Notes: generated by a model from the sequence alone, not told the origin. DNA of 64,000 nt from M1-B18 sp048264125 (GCA_048264125.1 JBLXDM010000004.1:248001-312000), one strand, 5' to 3'; positions 35,766-44,905 are shown, numbered from the stretch's first letter. Numbers and translations are program-made.

Positions 35766-36584
35766 ATGGAAAATGGTGGATTGCTATTGGCCTTTGCATT
35801 AACTATATTTGCCGGTCTTTCAACGGGGATAGGCAGCATAATTGCCCTATTTACAAAACGAACAAATAAAAAATTTCTTTCTGCTTCCCTTGGCTTTTCA
35901 GCAGGTGTAATGATATATGTGTCAATGATAGAAATTTTCTTTAAGGCCAAAGAGGCCTTGATCGTAGAATTGGGTGAGAAAATGGGACTCTGGGTAACCA
36001 TTCTAGCCTTTTTCGGAGGCATGTTTTTGATAAGCTTAATCGATAAGCTTACGCCTTCAATGGAGACCTCCGCCCATGAGGACCACGAGAATATGGAGCC
36101 CCCATCTGAAAACGATGAGAATAAAGATGAAAAAAAGCTGTATAGAATGGGGATTTTAACAGCATTAGCAGTAGCTATTCATAACTTTCCCGAGGGCTTT
36201 GCTACTTTGATATCCGCCTTAAAAGACCCGGCCTTAGGGGTAAGCATCGCCATAGCAATAGCTATTCACAATATACCCGAGGGTATAGCCGTATCAGTGC
36301 CTATTTATTATGCTACAGGAAGTCGTATGAAGGCCTTCAGATATTCCTTTTTATCTGGCCTGGCAGAGCCTGTAGGTGCCATAGTAGGCTACTTGCTGCT
36401 GGCCCCCTTTATGACGGACACCATCTTCGGTATTGCCTTTGCAGCAGTTGGAGGAATTATGGTATTTATCTCCTTTGACCAGCTTTTACCTGCAGCCCGA
36501 GAATATGGAGATCATCATCTTTCTGTGTATGGTCTTATATTAGGAATGATAGTAATGGCAGTCAGCCTGGTGTTGTTGGTTTAA
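35766..36584 (+). CDS. zupT: ZIP family metal transporter ZupT
   Basis: This 272-residue protein has eight predicted membrane helices and the two ZIP metal-site motifs, HNFPEGFATL and HNIPEGIAVS, about 35 residues apart in transmembrane helices IV and V. Between helices III and IV lies a charged His/Glu/Asp-rich loop (SAHEDHENMEPPSEN). ZupT imports zinc, iron and manganese, with broad specificity. Its position opposite a MntR-like regulator suggests metal-dependent repression. It has GTAGGAGG upstream of ATG 35766. Confidence 0.92.
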   Translation: MENGGLLLAFALTIFAGLSTGIGSIIALFTKRTNKKFLSASLGFSAGVMIYVSMIEIFFKAKEALIVELGEKMGLWVTILAFFGGMFLISLIDKLTPSMETSAHEDHENMEPPSENDENKDEKKLYRMGILTALAVAIHNFPEGFATLISALKDPALGVSIAIAIAIHNIPEGIAVSVPIYYATGSRMKAFRYSFLSGLAEPVGAIVGYLLLAPFMTDTIFGIAFAAVGGIMVFISFDQLLPAAREYGDHHLSVYGLILGMIVMAVSLVLLV

Positions 36585-36604
36585 TGCCTCAGCTAGAAAT
36601 CTAC

Positions 36605-36646
36605 TTAATATAAAAACAGATTCTAAGCAGAATCTGTTTTTATATT
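36605..36646. terminator. Bidirectional terminator between zupT and the PadR gene
   Basis: The stem AAAACAGATTCT / AGAATCTGTTTT has a 4-nt loop and A/T flanks. It lies between the convergent genes zupT and padR. Confidence 0.8.
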
Positions 36647-36690
36647 ATATTTTTATTAATTAAAATCTTTTAATAAGCCTTTACAGTAAT

Positions 36691-37194
36691 TCATCTAAAC
36701 TTGGCCTCCCTTAAAAGCTTTTCAAACCATACTGACATGAATTTTAAATGCTCTAAACCGAAGTTGAGGGTAGAGATTTCATAAAAGCCCTTTGTTTCCT
36801 TAATTTCAGCTTCAAGGGTACTCAAAACTTGGATTTTTTTGTTTATATTATTAACCAGCTCCTCCAGCAGCTCCACAGCCTTTTCCTTCGGAAGATTTCC
36901 ATAAAAATAGACCTTAGCCAAGATATCCTCAAGGGATTTCATAAATTCAATCGGCTCTGATAACCATTCAATAAAGACATCCATGCCAGCCTCATTGATT
37001 TCATACCCCTTCTTCCCACCCTTTGAGCTGGTGGAGAAAATCAGACCTTCCTTCTCTAATTTCTCCAAGGAAGGGTAAATGCTCCCTAGGTTGGCCTTAA
37101 TGAAATTTGAGGTGCTCTGCAGCATTGCCTGCTTTATATCATACCCCGTTAAGCTGTTGTTTGCTAAAAATCCTAATATTACATACCTTAGCAT
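36691..37194 (-). CDS. PadR family transcriptional regulator (two-domain)
   Basis: Starting at ATG 37194, after AAGGGGATGA, the protein has 167 residues (the open frame extends 10 codons further). The N-terminal winged helix begins MLRYVILGFLANNSLTGYDI, the standard PadR opening, with the wing at about 55-70 (FSTSSKGGKKGYEI). The C-terminal helical domain (Vir_C-type, about 90-165) mediates dimerisation. It is transcribed apart from its neighbours, so it may regulate itself through the palindrome at 37260 and act elsewhere. The ligand is unknown. Confidence 0.86.
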   Translation of the reverse strand: MLRYVILGFLANNSLTGYDIKQAMLQSTSNFIKANLGSIYPSLEKLEKEGLIFSTSSKGGKKGYEINEAGMDVFIEWLSEPIEFMKSLEDILAKVYFYGNLPKEKAVELLEELVNNINKKIQVLSTLEAEIKETKGFYEISTLNFGLEHLKFMSVWFEKLLREAKFR

Positions 37195-37259
37195 TCTCTC
37201 ATCCCCTTCTGCAGTCGTCAGCATATATACTCTAAAATATATATCTCTCCATTATATAT

Positions 37260-37275
37260 TTTATGATATCATAAA
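37260..37275. promoter_or_regulatory. Perfect 16-bp palindrome upstream of the PadR gene
   Basis: TTTATGATATCATAAA is a perfect palindrome about 66 bp upstream of the padR start. PadR proteins bind such operators, so it may be an autoregulatory site. It is also in very AT-rich DNA, which raises the chance of coincidence. Confidence 0.4.
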
Positions 37276-37330
37276 GGAAAGTCAATAAATATTAATATTT
37301 TAACTATTTCCGGTATGTTTTTATGGAAAT

Positions 37331-37360
37331 AAAAAACATCTATCCAAAGATAGATGCATT
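37331..37360 (-). terminator. Terminator of the sigma-54 operon
   Basis: A perfect 8-bp stem CATCTATC / GATAGATG with a 4-nt loop is followed by TTTTTTATT on the minus strand. It lies just after the CoA-transferase stop and ends the 46135-to-37373 operon. Confidence 0.78.
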
Positions 37361-37372
37361 TATATATCCCTT

Positions 37373-38704
37373 CTACCAGGCTCCCAGCTGCTTTGCCTCA
37401 AACCTAAGCTTTTCCCTAAATTCAGGATGCGCTATGCTAATCAGTCTATCAGCCCTTTCCTTAATCGTCCTGCCCCGAAGGCTAACGGCTCCGTACTCAG
37501 TTACTACAATGTCTACATCATTTCGTGAAAGGCTTACTGCAGCTCCTGTCTTCAGCATCGGCGATATTTTAGATATCGTGGTTTTATTGCCCTCCATATC
37601 CCTAATATCCGTTGTAGAATAAAGAGCTATAAAGGACCTGCCTCCCTCCGAAAGCTGAGCTCCTATTGCAGTATCCGATTGACCTCCTGTGCCGGAAAAC
37701 TGAAGGGGTCCTATGGATTCCGATGCACATTGTCCTGTTAAATCCACCTCAAGTGTGGTATTAATCGATACCATTTTATGGTTTTGCCCTATGACATAAG
37801 GACTATTGGTCCATTTCCCGTATTTAAAGATAACCGAAGGATTATCATCAATAAAATCATAAAGCCTCTTCCCTCCCAATGCAAAGGTTGCAACTGTCTT
37901 ACCCTTGTATAGGGTCTTATGGGTGTTATCCACAGCCCCTGCTTCAATCAAATCCACCATACCCTCAGTCAGCATTTCAGTGTGGATTCCCAAATGGCGC
38001 TTTTCCTTCAAGGCCTCTGCCACTGCATTTGGTATTCCCCCTATCCCCAGCTGAATTGTGGAGCCCTCCTCTACCAGCTCTGCAATATAGCCGCCGATTT
38101 TTCTATCCTTATCATTTATAGGTGAAATAGGCAAGGTAGGGACCTCATAATCGACCTCCACCAGCAGATCTATTTCTCTGATGTGAACAATAGTGTCCCC
38201 AAAGGTTCTTGGCATACGATTATTCACTACTGCTATTACAAAGGCCCCTTCTTCAATTGCCTGTCGTTCATAGGTGGTTCCCAAGGAAAGGCTAAGGTAG
38301 CCATGCCTATCCATAGGTGAGCAGGTGCATAATAGCACGAGCCTCCTCCCGTCCCTTGCAAATAGTCGCTTAGTGAAGGAGTTATGGAGATGCTGCGGTG
38401 CAAAGGATACATTTCCCTGCTGATTTGCCCTTCTCATTATGCCGGAATAAAACCAGCCGGCGGTAAATATCGTATCCTTGTACTCCGGGCTCTTAATAAA
38501 CTCATAGTCCCTCATGGGCAGACAGTTGGTCAGCTGACAATCCCTAACCCCCAGCGCCTTAAGCCTGTGGATCTGCTCCAGCAACGGAATCGGCTCACTT
38601 CCCGCCATTGCCGCAATCATAAAATCCTCAGATCGTATAGCCCTAAGGGCCCCCTCCAAATCGGTTTTTTTTCTGCTATATAGCTCAATGGCATTTGTAG
38701 TCAT
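37373..38704 (-). CDS. Acetyl-CoA hydrolase/transferase family CoA-transferase
   Basis: This 443-residue protein belongs to the acetyl-CoA hydrolase/4-hydroxybutyrate CoA-transferase (Cat) family, which moves CoA between carboxylic acids. The N-terminal domain holds MAGSEPIPLLEQI and the C-terminal domain the conserved FSGTGGQSDTAIGAQLSEGG region (about 340-360). The GIHTEMLTEGMVDLIEAG stretch (about 250) includes the likely catalytic glutamate. It is the last gene of the operon and has AGGAGGTGG upstream. Its role would be to activate or release the product acid; the substrate cannot be inferred. Confidence 0.85.
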   Translation of the reverse strand: MTTNAIELYSRKKTDLEGALRAIRSEDFMIAAMAGSEPIPLLEQIHRLKALGVRDCQLTNCLPMRDYEFIKSPEYKDTIFTAGWFYSGIMRRANQQGNVSFAPQHLHNSFTKRLFARDGRRLVLLCTCSPMDRHGYLSLSLGTTYERQAIEEGAFVIAVVNNRMPRTFGDTIVHIREIDLLVEVDYEVPTLPISPINDKDRKIGGYIAELVEEGSTIQLGIGGIPNAVAEALKEKRHLGIHTEMLTEGMVDLIEAGAVDNTHKTLYKGKTVATFALGGKRLYDFIDDNPSVIFKYGKWTNSPYVIGQNHKMVSINTTLEVDLTGQCASESIGPLQFSGTGGQSDTAIGAQLSEGGRSFIALYSTTDIRDMEGNKTTISKISPMLKTGAAVSLSRNDVDIVVTEYGAVSLRGRTIKERADRLISIAHPEFREKLRFEAKQLGAW

Positions 38705-38715
38705 ATTTCCACCTC

Positions 38716-39735
38716 CTAAGCGTTACCCCATTTGATTGTACACGCATCCCATGCATAGCCGATGCCGGCGCTGACCCAGACCACAACATCGCCGTCCTTG
38801 ATTTTTCCTGACTTTACTGCCAAGGAGGTGGATAGTATTTGATCAAGTTGCCCTAAATGTCCATAGTCCTCCAAATAAATGGATTTACTATAGTCTACCC
38901 CCAGCTCCTCCAAAACCTGCCTGTGGGCAGAGGGCTTCATATGCAGCAATGCAATATAGTCTATATCCGCCTGAGAATAACCGCTGCTTTCCAAGCTCTC
39001 CTGTATCACCCTGATAAAGTTTGGCATGCTCTTTTCACCAAGCCCCTGCTTCATATGCTCCGGATCAAGCACATCCAAAGATTTTAATGCCTTGTCTATA
39101 TTCTCTTTGCTTATGGGATTTTCGGTGCCGCCATATCTGACTGCCACATCTCTGGCAAAGGAGCCGTCGGTTATAAAGCTGGACTCCAGCAAAAGATTTC
39201 TACCAAGATTTTTCTTCAGCAGCACCGCTCCTCCTCCTGCAGCAAGATTATACATAAAGGTAACCCTATCGTTTGTATAATCAATAAAATCACCGTTTCT
39301 ATAGCCTCCTGAAATAAGGACAGTATTAATGTCGGGATTTGCCAGCATCAAGGCCTTCGCCACCTTCATGGCAACCACTGCAGTTCCGCATCTTTGGGCT
39401 ATATCAAAGGCCCATGCATTGTAGGCACCTATGGCCTCCTGCATATAGATACCGGTGGTAATCAGGGGATACTCCTTATATTCCTCGCAGATGGATATGA
39501 TAAGGTCAATCTCCAGCGGGTCAGTATTTGTATTTTCAAGGCAGGCTCTAGCTGCCTTAATTCCCATTTCGATTGTACCGTCCTCCTTGCCGGGGATGGA
39601 TTTTTTGTTAAAGCCAAATTTCTTCTTTATAACATCAACAGGAATACCAGATTGCAGGGATATATCTTCAGCACTTTCATAGTTTTCTGGAATATATAGA
39701 CCCATCCCAACAACACCAACATGTATATCTGTCAT
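38716..39735 (-). CDS. KASIII-like (thiolase superfamily) condensing or cleaving enzyme
   Basis: The 339-residue protein matches the FabH/HMG-CoA synthase-type fold: VVGMGLYIPENYESAEDI at the N-terminus, catalytic Cys in DIAQRCGTAVVAM (about 113), and a histidine in LLHMKPSAHRQVLEEL (about 240). Where FabH has the catalytic Asn (YGNTS), this protein has His (DYGHLGQLDQ). It is therefore not a housekeeping fatty-acid enzyme and may perform a retro-Claisen cleavage or make a special beta-keto product. It lies in the sigma-54 operon beside a CoA-transferase. GGGGGAAG precedes the ATG. Confidence 0.82.
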   Translation of the reverse strand: MTDIHVGVVGMGLYIPENYESAEDISLQSGIPVDVIKKKFGFNKKSIPGKEDGTIEMGIKAARACLENTNTDPLEIDLIISICEEYKEYPLITTGIYMQEAIGAYNAWAFDIAQRCGTAVVAMKVAKALMLANPDINTVLISGGYRNGDFIDYTNDRVTFMYNLAAGGGAVLLKKNLGRNLLLESSFITDGSFARDVAVRYGGTENPISKENIDKALKSLDVLDPEHMKQGLGEKSMPNFIRVIQESLESSGYSQADIDYIALLHMKPSAHRQVLEELGVDYSKSIYLEDYGHLGQLDQILSTSLAVKSGKIKDGDVVVWVSAGIGYAWDACTIKWGNA

Positions 39736-39772
39736 TTTACTTCCCCCTTATAGGTTGTAAATGCAAAGCCTA

Positions 39773-40588
39773 TCAGTTTTTACTGCCCAAGGCAGCCAAA
39801 AATCCCAATATGATTAGCGAAAATTCCTGCGGCTTCTCGTAGCATGAGGCATGACCCGCCTCAGGAATAACCACAAGCCTTGAGGTCTTTATTTTTTTAT
39901 GGATTAATAGCTGCTCCTCATAGGGTGTGATGATATCTTGGTCCGAAGCTATGACCAGAGTCGGCAGCTTAATGCTCTCCAGCGCCTCCAACGGATTATA
40001 GTCCCCATGACTGGAGGAGAGTCTTAGAAAGGCCTCAAACCATTCCTCTGTAAGACTGCTGCCCAGCCCCTCCTCTCTGGACCTCAGCCAATCATAGCTC
40101 CTCTCATAAAAGCTCCGGGAATATATCAATGGCATCGCCAGCTTAAAGAAGCTTCTGCCGTCCTTAAGCCCTGCAGCCTCATCCCATGCCGTACCTATGG
40201 CCTTTAAGTGATTTGTAAGCCTTGCCATAGTATTGGCAAGCATGAGGGACTCCAGCAGCTGCGGATATTTCAGCACAAACAGCATAGCCACCTGACCGCC
40301 ATAGGAAATGCCTAAAAGACTACAGCTTTTTATTTCCAGCGTATCCAGCAGCTCCTTCAGATCCTCAACGTGCTGACCTATTGTATAGGCCTCCGGTGAG
40401 GGCTCTGACTTCCCCTGATCTCTAAAGTCCAACGTTAAAACTCTATAGCCTGCCGCTACAAAGGAAGGCACAAGACCAACCCAGCTTTCAGCACTCATCA
40501 TTATGCCGTTCAGTATAACCAGAGTTCCTTCGCCCTCTCCCTCCAGCCTATAATTCATATTAAAGCCATTTATCTTAACCAGTGGCAT
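39773..40588 (-). CDS. Alpha/beta hydrolase
   Basis: Counted from ATG 40588 (AGGTGATAG upstream; a GTG at 40597 is the first codon after the neighbour's stop), the protein has 271 residues. It has the nucleophile elbow GISYGG (about 95-100), the acid residue region ASDQDIITPY (about 218) and the final histidine in PEAGHASCYE (about 250). The oxyanion strand is LVILNGIMM. It is in the same operon as a second hydrolase 9 nt upstream, but the two are not close copies. Meta-cleavage-type C-C hydrolases and esterases share this fold; the substrate is unknown. Confidence 0.83.
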   Translation of the reverse strand: MPLVKINGFNMNYRLEGEGEGTLVILNGIMMSAESWVGLVPSFVAAGYRVLTLDFRDQGKSEPSPEAYTIGQHVEDLKELLDTLEIKSCSLLGISYGGQVAMLFVLKYPQLLESLMLANTMARLTNHLKAIGTAWDEAAGLKDGRSFFKLAMPLIYSRSFYERSYDWLRSREEGLGSSLTEEWFEAFLRLSSSHGDYNPLEALESIKLPTLVIASDQDIITPYEEQLLIHKKIKTSRLVVIPEAGHASCYEKPQEFSLIILGFLAALGSKN

Positions 40589-40597
40589 TTCTATCAC

Positions 40598-41464
40598 CTA
40601 TTCTTTTATAAAATTAATAATCGTTTCTGCTAAAAGCTCAGGACAGTCCACCAGAGGGGAATGACCGCATTTCTCCAGCACCTCCAGCCTTGCGTTTACG
40701 CCTATGGCCGCCACGGTTTCCTCCACCATGCTTCGGGATACCACAAGGTCACCATCACCCCATAGAGATAATACAGGTATATCAATTGATTTAATAGTCT
40801 TCTCCAAATTGAAATTTAGTAAGGACCAATCTATGTCCACCAGGTTTCGCTGGTCGAAGGTGGCATCCAGTAATATCCTGTATTCCTCCGGCTCAGGCCT
40901 TTTATGAACATATATTAAAGCATTCCAGATGCCGGTCATAGTATCGTAATCCTTATTTTCTATAGCCCTCAGAGGATATTGCACCTGTCCGGGGTCCATC
41001 GCCATTTCCTCCTTGGAGGTGTAAAGCTCTCCTATTATCGGCTGCCCCTCCTTATCCTTTTTATATATGGGATAGCCCTTATAGGATACAGAGCTGATCA
41101 GCACCAGCTTTTCCACCAAGTCAGGATAATTAATCGCCAGCTCCATGCCAATACCACCGCCGGTGGACCAGCCCACCACAATAAGATTATCCAGATGGTT
41201 ATAATCAATAAAGTCCTTAATGTCCTCCGCCAGTTCCCTCAGAGAATTAAAGGGACTGTTATATGAGGATTTCCCCATCCCCCTTAAATCCACGGCATAA
41301 ACATGAAATTCTGCCGCAAGGTCTTCTATAATAGGCTCCCAATGCTTTGAGGAGGACATGTTGCCATGTATCAGCAGAATATTCTTCTTCCCCTCCCCTG
41401 CCTCACGGTAAAACATCGTATCTCCGCCCTTGAGCTCAATGGTGCCATAGGTTAAATTTTTCAT
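40598..41464 (-). CDS. Alpha/beta hydrolase
   Basis: ATG at 41464, after AAGGAGTG, gives 288 residues. Motifs are LLIHGNMSSSKHW (oxyanion loop, about 31), the nucleophile elbow GWSTGG (about 99-104), WGDGDLVVS (acid, about 238) and KCGHSPLVD (histidine, about 268). A cap domain lies between about 130 and 215. It is the first enzyme gene after the transporter genes, so it may act first on the imported compound. This assumption is inference from gene order. Confidence 0.83.
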   Translation of the reverse strand: MKNLTYGTIELKGGDTMFYREAGEGKKNILLIHGNMSSSKHWEPIIEDLAAEFHVYAVDLRGMGKSSYNSPFNSLRELAEDIKDFIDYNHLDNLIVVGWSTGGGIGMELAINYPDLVEKLVLISSVSYKGYPIYKKDKEGQPIIGELYTSKEEMAMDPGQVQYPLRAIENKDYDTMTGIWNALIYVHKRPEPEEYRILLDATFDQRNLVDIDWSLLNFNLEKTIKSIDIPVLSLWGDGDLVVSRSMVEETVAAIGVNARLEVLEKCGHSPLVDCPELLAETIINFIKE

Positions 41465-41493
41465 TTTACGCACTCCTTTTTTCTTCACAATGC

Positions 41494-42510
41494 TTACTTT
41501 GCATTTTCAGATGATTTTTTTCTTCTTTTCCCTTGCCTCTGCTCCCTTGCCTCTGCAATATACTTATTCCAAAGCCCCACAAAGCCCGCCGGCATAAATA
41601 GCACCACCAGCACATACATTGCTCCAAAGAATAGCAGCCATCTCTCGAATATCGGATACTGAGACCTCAAATTAAGCAATGTATTCTGAACAAAGGCGAT
41701 AAAGCCGCTGCCTACAAATGCCCCATATAGAGTTCCCGTTCCTCCCACCAGCGTAATAAGCAAAGCATTTAAGGTTTGCTGTACACTCAAAAGGTCTGTA
41801 TTAGCAAATCTATTGAATACCCCAAACATTACCCCCGCCAGCCCTGCGCTGATGGCTGATGCCTGAAGACCAATCATCTTATATTTATCTGTATTAAAGC
41901 CTAAAAACCTTGCCCTTTGTTCATTTTCTCTTATAGCCAGCAGCACCCTTCCCGTAGGAGATAGGAGGAACTGCCTTAATATAAGGGTCATTACCAGCAT
42001 AAAAATCAATGCATAGTAATAGAAATGAAGTCTATCCCTAAAGATAGGGGGTATGCTAAAGGGCAAACCATCCGCTCCTCCTGTAACGCTTCTCCAACGT
42101 TCAGCCATGTTTCTGACTATTTCACCTAGGGCCAGGGTAATCATTGCGCCTGCTATAACGCTTCCGCCCCTTATAACTATTTTCCCCATAATAAAGGCGG
42201 CTGTAGAACAGTATATCATCGTTAGCAATATTACTAGTATAAAAATTCCAAGGGTATTATCCAGCTTTGTAAATAAAATCCCTGCGATATATGCCCCGCT
42301 GCCGAAGAAGAGGGCATGCCCGAGATTAATAAAGCCCATATAGCCCCTTAGTATGTCATAGCTCATGCCATATACCGCCAATATGAAGATTCTGGTCAGC
42401 AAAGCGATGGTGGCAGATTTTGCAAAGTGGGGTATGGCGATCATGGCAAGCAGCAGTGCCGCCAGTAGCAGCAGCCTAGTTTTATTGGAGCCTTCTAGCT
42501 GTAGCCTCAT
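41494..42510 (-). CDS. livM: Branched-chain amino acid-type ABC transporter permease LivM
   Basis: The 338-residue membrane protein has about ten helices and family motifs including YDILRGYMGFINLGHALFFG (about 48-67) and LLAIRENEQRARFLGFNTDK (about 188-207), the cytoplasmic coupling loop. It pairs with LivH, whose stop overlaps its start by one base. The C-terminus is rich in Lys and Arg. LivM-type permeases take up branched-chain amino acids, but also ureas, amides and aromatic acids. Confidence 0.9.
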   Translation of the reverse strand: MRLQLEGSNKTRLLLLAALLLAMIAIPHFAKSATIALLTRIFILAVYGMSYDILRGYMGFINLGHALFFGSGAYIAGILFTKLDNTLGIFILVILLTMIYCSTAAFIMGKIVIRGGSVIAGAMITLALGEIVRNMAERWRSVTGGADGLPFSIPPIFRDRLHFYYYALIFMLVMTLILRQFLLSPTGRVLLAIRENEQRARFLGFNTDKYKMIGLQASAISAGLAGVMFGVFNRFANTDLLSVQQTLNALLITLVGGTGTLYGAFVGSGFIAFVQNTLLNLRSQYPIFERWLLFFGAMYVLVVLFMPAGFVGLWNKYIAEAREQRQGKRRKKSSENAK

Positions 42511-43376
42511 TATTTCTTCACCGCCAATCCAAATAAGCCATTGGGCTTAAATGCTAAAATCAAGGCCATAAGGGTTACGTTGGCCACCACCGAAAGGGAT
42601 GGTACAAACCAGGCCACAACAGCCCCCATTAGACCTAAAAATATGCTGCCGAAGGCGGAGCCTAAAAAGCTTCCCATGCCACCTATTACTACGACAATAA
42701 AGGCCAGAACCTGATTGTGTAGCCCGGCTGTAGAGGACATGCTTCCAGTTAGGGGTGCATACAGAGCACCTCCCAAGGCCGCCAAGGAGGCACCTGCTGC
42801 AAATACAAAGGTAAAATACAGCTTGATATTTATCCCCAAAGCCTGCACCATATCTGGTCGTTGAACCCCTGCCCTTATAACCATCCCAATTCTGGTTTTT
42901 GTTATCAGCAGGTGGATGCCAATAGCCACCAGCAGTCCGACAAAAATTAAAAACACTCTATAATGTACAATGGTTGCACCGCCAACTACCCACTTACCCG
43001 CAAGAAAGTCAGGTCTTGCAACCGTAATAGGCGTAGCTCCCCATATTAATCTAACCAAATCCGTGAAGATCACCTGAAGACCCAGGGTTATTAATATCTG
43101 AGCAGGAATATTTCCGTAGACCCTACTTACAAACAGCTTTTCAAACACAGCCCCCAAGACGAAAACTGCCGCCATAGCTGCCAGTACCGCCAGTAAAAAG
43201 CTCTGGGTTCTGTTATAGGTGGAAATATAAATATAGCCCCCCCAAATAAAGAGGGTTCCATGGGTAAAGTTCACAACCCCCATAAGTCCAAGAATAATGG
43301 ATAGGCCCGAGGCCATTAAAAAGATTAATGCACCCTCTGCTAAACCATTGATCAGCAGCATAAAAAATACATCCAT
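42510..43376 (-). CDS. livH: Branched-chain amino acid-type ABC transporter permease LivH
   Basis: This 288-residue protein has about eight membrane helices and the LivH pattern: LINGLAEGALIFLMASGLSI at the start, MGVVNFTHGTLFIWGGY (about 33-49), RVYGNIPAQILITLGLQVIF (about 85-104) and RAGVQRPDMVQALGINIKLY (about 174-193), the coupling loop. It should dimerise with LivM. It lies 36 nt after livF and overlaps livM by one base (TAATG). Confidence 0.9.
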   Translation of the reverse strand: MDVFFMLLINGLAEGALIFLMASGLSIILGLMGVVNFTHGTLFIWGGYIYISTYNRTQSFLLAVLAAMAAVFVLGAVFEKLFVSRVYGNIPAQILITLGLQVIFTDLVRLIWGATPITVARPDFLAGKWVVGGATIVHYRVFLIFVGLLVAIGIHLLITKTRIGMVIRAGVQRPDMVQALGINIKLYFTFVFAAGASLAALGGALYAPLTGSMSSTAGLHNQVLAFIVVVIGGMGSFLGSAFGSIFLGLMGAVVAWFVPSLSVVANVTLMALILAFKPNGLFGLAVKK

Positions 43377-43412
43377 AATATCCTCCCTTTCACCTTCAGC
43401 CTGTTGTAGCTG

Positions 43413-44120
43413 CTATATGGCACCCAGATGCCTGCTCTGAAGCGCCTTGTCTGACATCAGCTCCTCCATGCTGCCCTCCTCCACAGTTCTGCCTTCATCG
43501 ATGATATAATATCTTTCACCCACAGCACAGGCTAAGGCAAAATTTTGCTCCACCAATAAAATGGTGGTATGCTTGCGAATTTCCTGAAGGGCCTGTGCCA
43601 GCCTTTCAATGACGACGGGAGCAAGTCCCTTGCTGGGCTCATCTATCAATATGATTTTATTGTCATTTATCAGGGAACGGGAAATGGAAAGCATCTGCCG
43701 CTGTCCTCCACTGAGGGTTTTGGATAATCTTTTATAGGCAACCTTTAAATCAGGAAATAGATCTAGGACATAATCCCTCCGCTGAAGGGTATCCTTATCC
43801 TCCTTCCACATGGCTATTTTAAGATTTTCCTCAATGGTCAGCTCGTCAAACACACCATAATCCTCAGGGCAATAGCCAATCCCCTCCTTAGCAATGCTGT
43901 AGGTGGGCCTTCCAATCAAGGACCTGCCCTCCAGCTCCAGTGTGCCGGATCTGGTATTTACTAGGCCCATTATGGTTCTTAGGAGGGTGGTTTTTCCAGC
44001 ACCGTTCCTTCCCAGAATTACAACTGCTTCACCTTTATTTACCTCCATGGTTACCCCCTGAAGTATTGTAAATAATCCTATATAGGAAACTAAATCTTCA
44101 ATTTTAAGAAGAGACTTCAT
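43413..44120 (-). CDS. livF: Branched-chain amino acid-type ABC transporter ATPase LivF
   Basis: The 235-residue ABC ATPase has Walker A GRNGAGKTTLLR (about 38), the Q-loop near EGIGYCPEDYGVFDELT, the signature LSGGQRQMLSISR (about 138), and Walker B KIILIDEPSKGLAP (about 158). It overlaps livG by 17 nt, with its ATG inside that gene. It probably works as a heterodimer with LivG on the cytoplasmic face. Confidence 0.92.
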   Translation of the reverse strand: MKSLLKIEDLVSYIGLFTILQGVTMEVNKGEAVVILGRNGAGKTTLLRTIMGLVNTRSGTLELEGRSLIGRPTYSIAKEGIGYCPEDYGVFDELTIEENLKIAMWKEDKDTLQRRDYVLDLFPDLKVAYKRLSKTLSGGQRQMLSISRSLINDNKIILIDEPSKGLAPVVIERLAQALQEIRKHTTILLVEQNFALACAVGERYYIIDEGRTVEEGSMEELMSDKALQSRHLGAI

Positions 44121-44874
44121 TTAATACCCCACCTCCCAAATAGGCCGCCAGCACCTCAGGATTTTTTGATACCTCCTCAGGATTCCCCTCCACCAGCAAA
44201 CCACCGTTTACAAGTATGATAAGCTTGTCGGAAAGCTGTTTCACCATATCCATTTTGTGCTCGATTAAAATGATGGTGGTTCCGCTGTCCTTAGTCCTCT
44301 GCAAAATATCGATCATGGTGGGGACCTCTTCAATAGCCATGCCAGCGGTGGGCTCATCCAGCAGCAGCACCTCCGGCTCCAAAGCCAGCACCATACCAAG
44401 CTCCAGCTTTCTTTGCTCTCCGTGGCTAAGCTGACTTGCGGGCTGATTTTTCTTATCCTTCAAAAGCACCCGTTCCAGTATGTCATCGGTTTTTTCATTC
44501 AGCATTGAGAATTTCCTGTGATTCGTAAAAATCCTATAGCCAATATTTTCATGGGCCTGCATAGCCAACCTCACATTCTCATAGGTGGTCAGGGTAGGAA
44601 AGACATTTGTCAGCTGAAAGGACCTACCCATTCCCATCTTCACCCTTTGGATAGGGGACAGACTGGTTATGTCTGCCCCTTTGAAATATATTTTTCCTTC
44701 AGTGGGTGTCAATAGACCGCTTATAAGATTAAAGAACGTTGTCTTTCCAGCGCCATTAGGACCAAGGATTGTTGTAAATAAGCCCTTTTCAAGGGATAAA
44801 CTGACATTGTTGACTGCCTTGTGGGCACCAAAGCTAATGGTTAGCCCTTCAGTTTTAATTAGAGCCTCAGTCAT
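44104..44874 (-). CDS. livG: Branched-chain amino acid-type ABC transporter ATPase LivG
   Basis: This 256-residue ATPase has Walker A GPNGAGKTTFFN (about 38), GMGRSFQLTNVFPTLTTYEN (about 86) which is characteristic of LivG, the signature LSHGEQRKLELG (about 149), and Walker B LLLDEPTAGM (about 170). The signature reads LSHGE rather than LSGGQ, as is common in LivG. It is 31 nt downstream of the binding protein gene. Confidence 0.92.
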   Translation of the reverse strand: MTEALIKTEGLTISFGAHKAVNNVSLSLEKGLFTTILGPNGAGKTTFFNLISGLLTPTEGKIYFKGADITSLSPIQRVKMGMGRSFQLTNVFPTLTTYENVRLAMQAHENIGYRIFTNHRKFSMLNEKTDDILERVLLKDKKNQPASQLSHGEQRKLELGMVLALEPEVLLLDEPTAGMAIEEVPTMIDILQRTKDSGTTIILIEHKMDMVKQLSDKLIILVNGGLLVEGNPEEVSKNPEVLAAYLGGGVLNEVSS

Positions 44875-44905
44875 CTATTTCATCCTTTCCTAAATGCTGT
44901 GATAC

